NCBI GenBank assembly: GCA_037178675.1
Contig: JAYMGJ010000485.1
Span: forward strand, 1-58,921
Origin: Scleroderma bovista
Taxonomy: Eukaryota; Basidiomycota; Agaricomycetes; Boletales; Sclerodermataceae
DNA: 58,921 nt
Direction: 5' to 3'
The position numbers were made by a program, and so were the translations under genes. The notes under the pieces are model-generated. The model had not been told where the DNA came from. It saw only the letters and a list, made by a program, of their open reading frames with translations, and searched no databases. This document shows positions 23,750 through 33,322 of this stretch, piece by piece. Each line of letters opens with the position of its first letter. Position 1 is the stretch's first letter.

Positions 23750-24930
23750 ATGGTTAATGTAGGACTGGTATGGCAGAATGCATTTTACATCGGTAATTCG
23801 CTGGGTGCAGTACTCTATGGTGCGCACGCTCTCACTCTAACCCCTACTAGCTTCTTTACTAATCCTCGAAGGTGTGGAAATCGTTTTGTACTATCAGACA
23901 TGGCGAGCTCTCGGGCGTTCTCAAAGAGGATCTCAAGATGATCCTCGTCATCGACAGACCATTAAAGTCTTCCGCTTGTTCAGTACAATTTTTCTACTTC
24001 TTTCCACCACTTTCATCATGGCGCAAATATTCTTTGGAGAGCAAATGTGGATCATCCACCACGACTACGCAGGAGGCATGGAAAAATACTATGCAGATCA
24101 TGCTTCCGTATGGTATCAGACATTGGCACTTGGCGCCATGGTGTTGCTACAACTAAGCAGTGATGGCTTTCTGGTGAGTATCTTTGTTTTCTGGTACCGG
24201 TTGACCTCAACTTCAACAGATCTATCGCTTTTATTTTGTCTGGAAACGTTACCTAATAACGAGATGGGTACTTGCGGTGCCCTGTGCATTGTGGACAGCA
24301 ACAGTTGGTGGGGCATCAATTTCTTTCTTGGACATAACTCATGTTGCATCCAGCATGCGGTGCACTTCTCTGCTTTTACTACAGTGCTCTGCATGGAAAC
24401 CAGTTTTCAGGACCCGCAGCGAACATCGGGATAGCATATTACGCTGTGGCAATTACACTGAACATCCTGGTTACCTCGATGAGCTATATTCAAGTCCGGA
24501 CTCACGGACAGCGATCGCAGGAACAATCCGGCTGTGGAATTTCACGACAACTTTTCGGCGCTGCCTCATTTATCGTCGAACCTGCCCTCCCTCGTGCTAT
24601 CATTGGATTGGTCTTTCTCATTACATTTGCACTCGACAACGGCGCTTCTGTTGCTTTCCTTTCTTTATATGTGATGCTTACAGTAGGTGTTCTTCGGGCT
24701 TTTGAGTTTACAAACTTATCTTCTTTAAGTGTGTATGCCCTCAGATATCAGTGCTTCACGTTGCTTTGGAATTCGTTTCTAACCAGGAATTGGAAGCGAC
24801 CATTACGCCCATCAGTTCTCCGACGAGTGTGCGGCCACCCACGGCCGTTTTCAACCCCAAGAACGTTAGAAGAGACAGTGTTTTGTCCTGTATTACTTCT
24901 TTTGAGAAACCCTGTCTTGGACTTGTATGA
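23750..24930 (+). CDS. Seven-helix membrane protein, basidiomycete-type, function unknown
   Basis: ATG at 23750 opens a multi-pass membrane protein resembling a large mushroom family of uncharacterised seven-helix proteins. Exon 1 ends in GNSLGAVLYG and splices to VEIVLYYQTWRAL. Hydrophobic segments follow: LFSTIFLLLSTTFIMAQIFF, TLALGAMVLLQLSSDGFL with IYRFYFVWKRY, VLAVPCALWTATVGG, GIAYYAVAITLNILVTSM, and IIGLVFLITFALDNGASVAFL. A C-terminal soluble tail includes SNQELEATITPISSPTSVR and ends at TGA 24928-24930. Exon boundaries around 24340-24420 are uncertain: two frames both look coding there (ITHVASSMR and ALHGNQFSGPAAN) without an obvious intron, so a frameshift cannot be excluded. No specific function is claimed. 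Confidence 0.7.
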
Positions 24931-25639
24931 GGACCCTTGAATTTCGAATCATTTCCCCATAGAGTAGTAATGGTGCCTTTACATTTAATATGCAATGGTA
25001 TGATGGACATGTTTGGTGAGTCAACGTAACATTGGTTACTCTGCATGGCTTTAACCCTCGAAACCAGACAACATGTATTACTGAATGGATTAGGATTTCC
25101 CTTATGTGCAACTCCGAATCTATCATAAAGATACAACTATGAAGCAAGCATTTTTTCTTGTCGCGTCGCCAGATTGTGTTGATGATCGAATGCGATATGA
25201 ACCACTGTCCTCGAGCTCCCTGATGACCTGCATTACTACTTGTGATTTCAGCTAAGAGTATGGAAGAGCTAGCATTGTATTCCATCAACAATATTTATAA
25301 CGTTTGTGGTTGGCGAATTCAACTTAGAGTTTTCAAGCTGACTGTCAGCACTTTCCAGCATTACAGTGATGAAAATGTCGAACGCCTAAGTGAAAGCAGC
25401 TGCAAATGCCATTTGGACTAGTATCTACATAGACATGACAGTTGTCTACAAAATTTCATTAGGTACGTGTGCTCCATCTTGTCTCAGCTATGGTATTGTG
25501 CTCAATTCTCGGCGGATGACAAGTATCATGTTTTCCCTTCCATCTATGTGCTCGCAAGAAATATATCGGCTAAGGGTTCGTGTGTTTACATCGCCCTGTT
25601 ATGACAAGTTGATTCCGAGGACTGATTACCCTCTCGAGC
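24931..25639. other. Spacer, no gene seen
   Basis: About 700 bp downstream of the membrane-protein gene, with only short frames and no recognisable feature. Confidence 0.4.
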
Positions 25640-26558
25640 TCCACTGTGTCTGATAAATGTACTCCCATCTCCAGCATTAGTTTTCTTTCAACTTCTCGCT
25701 TCGGCCGGCGGGAACGGAGGACTGCTAGGGGTCTGAGAGTCTGCGAGCCTGTAGTAGGGCATTCGCACACCGGGGAGAAGCTGGCCACAAATTTCTTGAT
25801 CTCTTAGGTTATTCACTTCAATGATCATGCGAACTACTAACATACATAGGAGGTTCAAATGGTGAACATTGTGATGGAGTTGGTCACCGTGCCGGGAAAC
25901 TCCAGTGGGTATAAGCACTGTTGCCAATCAGCCAGGGCACTCATTCCACACACGATGCAATGTTTGCTGGTCAGGTAAGGCGTGAGCCTTGAGATATACA
26001 CTAGATGTCGAGATATACTAGTTCTATACCGCTACAAGCAAATGGTAGTGCTAGGACACGATGCCAAAGGCCGTACTAGGAATGTAAAGTAATTGGGTAA
26101 TAATCGTGTCTACTTGTAGGTCAACTATGTATGGGGTCTTGGTTGGACACTCACGTTGAGGTGATTTGAGCGCACGTGTCGATTTGGTCGGTCCGATTGT
26201 AATGAGCATGTCCTAGAAACGAGGGACAAGTTAGTACAGTGTATACGTTACGCAGGATGTACTTCGGATGCTAATAGGGGGTTGTTGTTTCTTGAATGCG
26301 TTGGAAGTGCGGAGGAATTTTGTTAGGGCTTCGAGGTGCCAAAAGTGACAACTTGGGACCCTGAGGCATTCTGAGGATGTGGCGTTGGTCTTCGTATGTG
26401 GCCCTAGAACATGACTTTCATTCCGGATGCCAACTACCTCTACCTCAGTGGTTATACGATTATACCTCCCCCCCCAAAAAAGGCCATCTTTCCCCGTATC
26501 GGTTGCCAAAAGGATACCACGGACAACGCGGCGTCCACAAGTTCTCGTGACGTTCAGG

Positions 26559-26565
26559 TATATAA
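26559..26565 (+). promoter_or_regulatory. TATA box of secreted-protein gene, copy 1
   Basis: TATATAA lies 67 bp upstream of the ATG at 26632. The following segment (TTGCTGAGCATCAATCCAG onwards, then CAACCTCTTCACTC) is nearly identical in copy 2, so the core promoter and leader were duplicated together. Confidence 0.55.
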
Positions 26566-26631
26566 TGCTCACTTGCTGAGCATCAATCCAGTTCAGTCCC
26601 AAAACAACCTCTTCACTCTAACACTCTAACA

Positions 26632-26917
26632 ATGCGTTTCGTCTCAATCATATCTCTTCTCGCCATCGCTGGCGGTGTTGCCAAGGCTAGTGATGTCCCC
26701 AAGTCCTGTGCTGTTTGTCACACAGAGAAGACGGGTTCACTGTTCCTCGAAGGAGAGTGTGCCCTGCCTGACGGCGGTGTGGAGTGTCGGTGAGTTAAAT
26801 GTGGTCCATGGTTCGTCTCTCTGTAGTCATGTTCGTTGCAGTTACAGTATCCATGAGGGTTATCAGCCTATCAAGTTTATTCATTGCACATACGACGTAG
26901 GCACAAACATCTATTGA
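26632..26917 (+). CDS. Small secreted cysteine-rich protein, copy 1
   Basis: Two exons: ATG 26632 to a CG|GTGAGT donor at about 26789, then a CGTTGCAG|TTACAG acceptor at about 26840 to TGA 26915-26917. The product is 77 residues with a clear signal peptide (RFVSIISLLAIAGGVAKA, cleavage probably after residue 19). The mature part has five cysteines (26, 29, 43, 52, 68), including a CxxC pair. No family is recognised. Size, signal peptide and cysteines fit the small-secreted-protein class of basidiomycetes, which includes effectors but also many proteins of other roles. It is the shorter of two paralogues in the tandem duplication. The stop codon directly follows TNIY, exactly where copy 2 reads on. 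Confidence 0.75.
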
Positions 26918-28639
26918 TGGGAAGGAGCTAGCACTTTGCACAGAACAAAGGAGAACCTCAGAAGAATGGTCAACCCAAGACATGCTCCCCAAAAGCTGAT
27001 AGTAAACATACCTGCGCCATTAAGCAATGCGCCAAGTAATCAATTTGGCTTCAATTACTAGTTCAATTAGCTACTGTGACCTACCTGTTGTGGGCTGCGT
27101 TTCAGTTGTCGTATGTACGATTTGATAGACTCACGTTCGTTGTCCCAAATAAGAATAACCGTAACTATACTGAGTGCGATCAGCATTTCAATTTTGAGTT
27201 TGGTCTTCGAGGAGACTCGAACGTGCAATCAGACCTGATTAGGCTTTAAGGGCAGATCTTCGGTGCCCATGTCCACAGTATTTGCTTTGGTCAGAATTGA
27301 AACAAAAGGAACATTTTGAAACTAGTAGATGAGTCACTATGATCTCCTTTTTCATGGTCATTTTGGAAGCCTATGTTGTTGCAGGCTATCTCACCTTGTT
27401 TAACAAGACCACTGTGGATAATGTTCACCTTTTTTCGTCATCCAAGAATACCATGGTTCCAAGAAGCGCATGAGGTTCGCATGCTTCTGTCAAAGCGGTG
27501 GTCCTCTTTCTGAAGATATTCGCTGAGGTGTTGTGTCGTCGAAACTTCTTAGAATTCGGATGTTGATTTTGCCGTGGCTTCGCGAGAGTGCAATGTATGC
27601 GTTGAATGGTGCGAGTCTTGTAGCCTGTCAAAGAACTGTGCAGTTAAATGCACACATTCCTTAGCGTAATGCTTAAGGGAGATGTAATGAATTCGTGTTG
27701 TCAATACTGATAAATAATAGTCGAAGAGAGTGGAATGGAACTTACAAACGTAATAGATTAGAGCGTCGATCCAGAGCCGCCAGGTTACTGGCACTAGTGA
27801 AGAAGGCTTGAATCGCCTAAGGATCCCTCCACTGGGTCACTGTTTCAGTGCGCCCCAGTCTTGGATGACTCGCAAAGAGCTCTTGTCAGTCTGCTTAAAT
27901 ACTTGCACGATCTGGATGGTTGGACCATTACTTACCACGAGTTATAGTATGGACATCTGGATCTGCAATGAGGTGCGGTATCATCGCGGAGAGCATCCCC
28001 TATATGCTGGCTGTGAGTCCACTACTAGTTCTTCGTCCCGGTAAGATGAGAGGGTCCACCCACCCGGGCTGGCCTGTGTTGTCAATATCAACCATTACAG
28101 CATCCACGATCAGCGAGCTTGTTGAAACTCTCCAACTCCCCCAATGTAGTTGATGATGCCCTTGGCAATGTCATCTAGGCGCCGCTTCTCAGCACCCCGA
28201 GTTCCTTGGGCTTGACAGTTTGTATTAACAGAGGCACCAGAAACATACACGAGTCGAGGTTGGATACAGTGGGCTTATTTATTCGCGGGAGTTGAGGATC
28301 CCCTTTGGACAACTGCGCAGTCCCGAACTTCATTTCCTTCGTTAATGCTCCCTTTCCGCTTGTTTCGCTTTACTTGCTTCTTCACCATCTACACCGTGCT
28401 TCTTCTACCCCACGGTTTACTTAGGTTTTACTCGGTCACTTCTCCTAAAGCAAGGTCATAGGTCAGAATCTTGAATCTTCCTACGTCAAGGTGGATGATC
28501 CTCACCTGGGGACCACTGTTCCAGAAGGTGCACCAAGGTGCACCGGAGGCAGGATGAATGACGCCATTGCCAGAGAGAGCTAGACTTCGTCGACATTGAT
28601 ACTAAGTGATTATGTAATTCTGTCGCGAACAAAGGATGA
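26918..28639. other. Downstream half of duplication unit 1, no intact gene
   Basis: The sequence to about 27350 parallels 31730-32130. It includes a decayed match to the peptide NKNNRPIPTELDQHFNFE of unit 2 (here NKNNRNYTECDQHFNFE near 27150). From about 27.4 to 28.6 kb there is no convincing gene. Short minus-strand frames at 27425-27790 were seen but not assigned. Confidence 0.35.
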
Positions 28640-28810
28640 ACTTAAGCATGATGGAGTGTGTGATTTGGAGGCTACGGAATATGATTAGCTGCGGTCACCT
28701 TCGAGTAAGGTATGTCATGTCGCTTTCGGATGCCCTAGTGCTCGCACGCGCCTTTTATCTGTTATCCTCGCGGATTCATATGTTGTACGTCTTCTTTCTA
28801 CCCTCTCACT
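28640..28810 (-). pseudogene. Degraded copy of the cdc6 3' end
   Basis: On the minus strand the sequence contains CATATGAATCCGCGAG and later GGCGCGTGCGAGCACTAGGGC. These match the last coding stretch of the intact CDC6 gene (CATATGGATCCGCGAG and GGCGCGTTCGAGCACTAGGGC, including its TAG stop). About 60 nt or more between these blocks is deleted. Beyond the stop, 3'-flanking similarity continues (GACCGCAGCT versus AACCGCAGCT, then CGCGACAGAATTA versus CGTGACACAATTA). This is a non-functional terminal fragment generated by the segmental duplication. Confidence 0.7.
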
Positions 28811-28814
28811 TTGT

Positions 28815-29013
28815 CTGGTGAATGTGCTCGGGGCCCGTTGCCAGCATTAGTTTTCTTCCAACTTCTTGATCGAACGGAGCTCGACTACTACTAGGCGGGC
28901 TACAAAATTTTTGATGTCCTCTTTGGCCATTCACTTCAATGATCATATGTGCGAACTACATACTAACTTTCATAGGAGGCTCCAAATGAAGATGGCGTTG
29001 GTCACCGTGCTGG
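28815..29013. repeat. Tandem duplication unit 2, left part
   Basis: This matches the beginning of unit 1 (about 25650-25885). It shares CAGCATTAGTTTTCTTCCAACTTCT-type sequence, ATTCACTTCAATGATCAT and GTTGGTCACCGTGC. It is cut at 29013 by the inverted-repeat element, after which the unit resumes at 31131 with GGGAAACTCGG. Confidence 0.65.
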
Positions 29014-31130
29014 CATCACTAAAACCGTAAGAACGTGGTATTGGTTGCTGTTGCTGTTAAATAAACAAAATAAATATGCATTTTCTACCCTCTTTGGACT
29101 TGGATGGACAACCTGTCCAACTCGCAAACATTTGTTAATGTCTTACTACTCCACCCCAGTTATTCATAAGTTGGCCATGCCTTCTAAAGCCTTGTGATTT
29201 ACATTTCTGATGCCTCGAAATTGTCATTTCAACAACGTTATGTGTATGAATTAAAAGACCATCCAAGCTCTGTGCAACCAAACAAGCAGGTTGGGTGACA
29301 ATGGCAAATGGACGTCAAGAGCATGCAGCACGGCGCATGATGTAGGAAAGTGTAGTCAGTTCTTCAGAGGGGTCAGAAGGACAGTACCCTCCACAACAAT
29401 TACAGAACCATGATATGCACGGGTCGACCCGCAGGTGTACACCGGGTGTATATCACCACGGATGTCGTCGACGGGTATATTCACAGGTCACCATCTACTA
29501 TATTAGAAGTAAATAATTTGTACAAAGTACTCTATTCTACCATGTGACTACATTGTTGTCGTCGTGTCGTGCGTTGTCGCTGTTGTCATTGTCAGTGTCC
29601 CTCATCGTCCTCATGTCATGCGTTGTCGCCATCATCGGTCCTCCTCCTCCTCGTTGTCGCCATTGGTGCCATCGTCATGCTGCCATGTCGCTGGCCACGC
29701 ATGTTGTTGTTCCGCATCATGATTGACACTGCTGGTGGGTGGCCATGGGTACAAGGCGTGCGCGCAGAGGACCTGTAAGAAGAAATAGTCAATGAAATGG
29801 ATAAAATAAAATAAACATACTCTTGTGGGGTCGTTGGACCCAGGCGTCGATGCAGGAGCTCGAAGATGCAAAGCGTTGAAGATCCAGAGTGGTACTTTGT
29901 GTACTGACACGACGTTGCCTGATTTGGAAGTCGCGTCACACGGGTCACCGCGGGTTGAGCCAAGGTGCTACGGGTTCTGGAACGTGATCCCCTGTAGTAC
30001 CCGTATCCCGTGCGGGTTACACATACCCGTGCATTTCACTAGCCCAGAGTACTTAAAAGGGTCTTATTGAATGCTACTAAAGTTTGAGTTCAAGTAGTTA
30101 AATTTTATGCTTGTTTTGGTTAAGCCTCAGCCCATGTGATCTTTCATTTTCACGCCCAGCTACTCGAGTCCCGGATCATCATCTGCCCATGACGAAGAGG
30201 GATTTATACAGCCGTGAAATCAAGGGCCCGGATCTCCAAGCTCATCCACACATCTGACAGTCTAGCTCTACGAATCAGCAATGAGGACGACTACGACAAC
30301 GGTGACAACACTCGCCTACACCCACCTACTAGTACCTGCAGAGGCACACCAATCACGACAACAACGACCCACTTGCGCAAGTGACGACTGGCATAAGAGG
30401 CAGGCAGATCAGTGCGTGGTTATCAGCCCCCACCCTTGCATCGATGACATGTACCACTGCAGTCCACATCGACAACGTCTAGTACCTGCTGTACATGCTG
30501 CGACACTGCTGTCATAGAACATCGATGACGACGATGCCTGCCTGCAGCACGCACAGGCACGATACCCGCAACGATGCTTGCAACGCCCACAATGCCCTCG
30601 TATGTCGAAGGATGCCATAGGCTACTATAGTACATACAGCAACCTCTTGTAGTATACAACTTAGGCACAATATCTATATTATTATTATGGTTAACACGGA
30701 GTGACTATACCAGGTGCAGTACCTGTCCCGGGGCGGGTCTGGTCGGTCAGATACCTGCAGGTGCTGCCTAACGCATCACATTTTTAGGGTCATTTGCAAA
30801 CCAGCTCAATTTTTGGGCCACTTCTGCAATTAGGCGTGAAGTTGGTCCACCCATGGCAACATTACTTCAATGTCACTAGAGGGCTCTGATGGTATGAAAT
30901 GGGTCATAGATTGTAAGGTAAATTCTTAAAGGTCTGACTTCATCACAACCAACAATAATATGTCTTTTGAAAGCTTGGAGAATAAAGGTATCCATTAACA
31001 GACCCGAGGACCTTTAAAAAGTTATGTACATCTTTATCTGGCGGATTGTCATATTCGATGAAATTCTGGCCTTTACTCATTTTATAATGTTCATGTAAAG
31101 CCTCCCCAAAAAAATTCTGTTTCAGTGATG
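29014..31130. mobile_element. About 2.1-kb element with terminal inverted repeats
   Basis: The left end CATCACTAAAAC (29014-29025) and the reverse complement of the right end, CATCACTGAAAC (from 31119-31130), match at 11 of 12 positions. The element sits inside duplication unit 2: sister unit 1 reads straight across the site (GTCACCGTGC-CGGG-AAACTC near 25881-25897), giving a natural empty site. The flanks (TGG left, GGG right) suggest a GG two-base target duplication, though a longer imperfect one is possible. The interior has no complete transposase. A minus-strand frame at 30943-31130 reads FFGEALHEHYKMSKGQNF and could be a remnant of a larger element protein. The middle (29400-30760) is low-complexity, with GTCGTCGTG-like stretches and many CGGGT/ACCCG words. 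A non-autonomous DNA transposon is the best reading. Confidence 0.6.
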
Positions 31131-31376
31131 GGGAAACTCGGGGTATAAGCACCGTTTCCAATCAGCCAGGATACTCATTTTACACACGATACAGTGTTTG
31201 CTGGCCAACAAGGATCACCCTAGAGCACGACCCGAGAAATCATATATATTTCATCCGGATGACTGCTAACTACCTCCGTGTCAGTGGTTATACGATTATA
31301 CCTTTCCCTCCAAAAAATGGCCATCTTACCCCCTACTGGTTGCTAAGAGGACACCACCGACAATGCGGTGTCCAGG

Positions 31377-31383
31377 TATATAG
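31377..31383 (+). promoter_or_regulatory. TATA box of secreted-protein gene, copy 2
   Basis: TATATAG lies 69 bp upstream of the ATG at 31452, at the position of the TATATAA of copy 1 and in the same conserved context. Confidence 0.5.
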
Positions 31384-31451
31384 TAATGCCCAGTTGCTGA
31401 GCATCAATCCAGTTCAGTCCCAAACAACCTCTTCACTCCAACACTTTAACA

Positions 31452-31965
31452 ATGCGTTTCGTCTCGATTATATCTCTTCTCGCCATCGCTGGTGGCGTCG
31501 CCAAGGCTGGCACAGTCCACAAGTACTGTGCCTTTTGTTACACCGACGGGGAGAGTTCACTGGTTCTCGAAGATGAGTGTGCCCTACCTGACGGCGGTGT
31601 GAAGTGCCAGTAAGTTAAATGTGGTCCAAACCCCGTCTCTCTGTATTCATCTTCGTTGTAGTTACAGTATTAAGGGCTATGATCCTCTCAAGTATATTCA
31701 TTGCACATACAACGTAGGCACAAACATCTATTTATGGGAAGGAGCTAACGCTTTGCATAGAACAAAGGAAAACCTCTCAAGAAGGGTCAGCCCAAGACAT
31801 GCTTTGCAAAAGCTTATTCCTTGGAAGATACTTGCACCCTTAACTTATGCACCAAGTACTAATTGTTTGATCAATTTGGTAGTTCAATTAGCTATTATGG
31901 CCTGCTCTCATGTGGTCTGCGTTCGTTATCTTGGTTTCAGCTCTGTCTTACTATGCACGATTTGA
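31452..31965 (+). CDS. Small secreted cysteine-rich protein, copy 2, C-terminally extended
   Basis: This is the paralogue of the gene at 26632 with the same signal peptide (RFVSIISLLAIAGGVAKA), the same intron position (CA|GTAAGT at about 31609, TTGTAG|TTACAG at about 31661) and the same five mature cysteines. In copy 1 the codon after TNIY is TGA. Here it is TTA, and the frame runs on (LWEGANALHRTKENLSRR...) for about 80 further codons to the stop at 31963-31965. The added region includes a hydrophobic, cysteine-containing stretch (LINLVVQLAIMACSHVV). Either copy 2 gained a tail by stop loss, or copy 1 was truncated. The added residues show no known domain, and the function of either protein is unknown. 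Confidence 0.6.
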
Positions 31966-32101
31966 CGGACTTCCATTCGTTGTCGCCAATAAGAACAACC
32001 GGCCCATACCTACTGAGCTCGATCAACATTTCAATTTTGAGCGAAGACCCTTGAATGTGCGATCAGATCTGATTAGGCTTAAGGTGGACGCTAGTAGCTA
32101 G
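31949..32101 (+). other. Conserved peptide-coding stretch downstream of copy 2
   Basis: In another frame overlapping the end of the extended gene, an open stretch reads ARFDGLPFVVANKNNRPI, then TELDQHFNFERRPLNV and SDLIRLKV before a stop at 32099-32101. A decayed version follows copy 1 near 27110-27250. It looks like the last exon of some gene carried in the duplication, possibly another exon of the secreted-protein locus, but no start or family is visible. Confidence 0.3.
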
Positions 32102-32280
32102 ACGAGTCGCTATGACCTCCTTTTTCATGGGGATATGTACCAAATTGTCGTCTGATTTGTACAGTTAGAAGGAATATGATGCAATGATGAACGAATATTT
32201 GAATGATGGTATATCGCTCCTTGGTATGACTGGCCTAGATGCCATGCATGGCGACCCAGTCACTAGGCGCCTCAACTGAG

Positions 32281-33178
32281 TCAGGTTGAGACTTTTTTCT
32301 CTTTTCTATGAGATCCAACACGGAGTCCACCGTGTTGTCTTGACCCTGGCATCCGACAGAAACATCGCTTGCCGCTCCTCCGCACTGCGTCGCTCGCGTT
32401 GTGACTCATGACCCAATTCTCGGTTCTTCCAAGTTTCACCTGCATCCGCTTCGCCTTGAACTCTTTCCCCGTTTGCTGCATCCATGTGTGAAATTCCGCC
32501 TTCCTCCTCATTTCCGACTCCTTCCGCAGTGCTTGTATCTGTGCCTCACCCTCGTTCATATTACCTTTCTCCTTGCGGATGTTTAGGTGCCAAAAATCCT
32601 CAAAAGAGACGAGCGACGCACTGCTTGATACATCTCGATCACATAGGGGAATGACCGCACGTCAAGTGTTGCAAACGCGTGGGTGGAATGGGTGATCATT
32701 GGATATAAAGTATCCCAAGCTGGAACAGCGGTGTTGGTCAACAGATAGCTTTACTGGATGGAATCATACTAGTTAATAGGTGCGCCAGTCGCTATCTTGG
32801 ATGGGTGGAGAGGTGAGGGACATGGATGAGATATTGTGAATACCATGTCATTTACTCGCACTCTTTTAGTGCCGATTGGGGGACAGGGGGAGGAAACAGA
32901 CTCATCTTCCATGACTCGAGGATGACTCGAGGTATAGTCGAGAAACCTTGAGAATGATCGTGCGGCATCCCCCCTACGACTGGGACATCGTAGTAATTTT
33001 CTGGAAACGCTCGGAGCCAAATCAGATTTCTTTTTAGTTGCACCAATATACTGTGTCATTGTTACAGGACTCTGACTTCCGCAATTGGCGTGATGTTGTC
33101 GTAGTCCAGTTCAAAGCAGTTAATCGTTGCATGGTTCATTTTCACATAATCTATAGTCGTCGAAACGTCAATGAACAT
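32281..33178 (-). other. Unassigned minus-strand exon-like sequence
   Basis: Between the secreted-protein gene and CDC6, minus-strand frames look coding. One from ATG 33178 reads FIDVSTTIDYVKMNHATINC; another near 33020-32850 reads WLRAFPENYYDVPVVGGMPH and then IPRVILESWKM. A third, at 32281-32559, is charged and helical (RRKAEFHTWMQQTGKEF). I could not build one gene from them with consistent phases, and no family is recognised. They may be exons of one decayed gene or of two. Confidence 0.3.
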
Positions 33179-33322
33179 AACTACAAGTGATTAATTGTGT
33201 CACGAACATGAAGAAATGAAGCGTGGAGAGGCAGGGGGTGTCTGATGGGGGCTACATAGTATGGTTACAAAAAAAAGCTGCGGTTGCCTTCTTCCAGAAA
33301 GGACTATGCCTCACTTGGCGCC

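Larger units (their letters stand above)
25640..28810. repeat. Tandem segmental duplication, unit 1 (decayed)
   Basis: This block matches the block starting at about 28815 in order. The left part (CAGCATTAGTTTTCTT near 25673; ATTCACTTCAATGATCAT near 25811; GTTGGTCACCGTGC near 25879; GGTATAAGCAC near 25907) recurs at 28844, 28930, 29000 and 31142. The secreted-protein gene with its promoter and downstream DNA (26400-27350) recurs at 31250-32130. A degraded copy of the cdc6 3' end (28640-28810) corresponds to the live gene at 33190-33420. Unit 1 is therefore an older or less constrained copy. Confidence 0.7.

Noticed and set aside
24756..25291. Overlapping minus-strand frames after the seven-helix gene
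   Set aside because: They overlap the supported last exon of that gene and lack protein-like motifs.
29526..29730. GTCGTCGTG/CATCGTC-like run that could look like a short repeat array
   Set aside because: No constant repeat with unique spacers; it is simple-sequence DNA inside the mobile element, and CRISPR arrays are not expected in a fungal nuclear genome.
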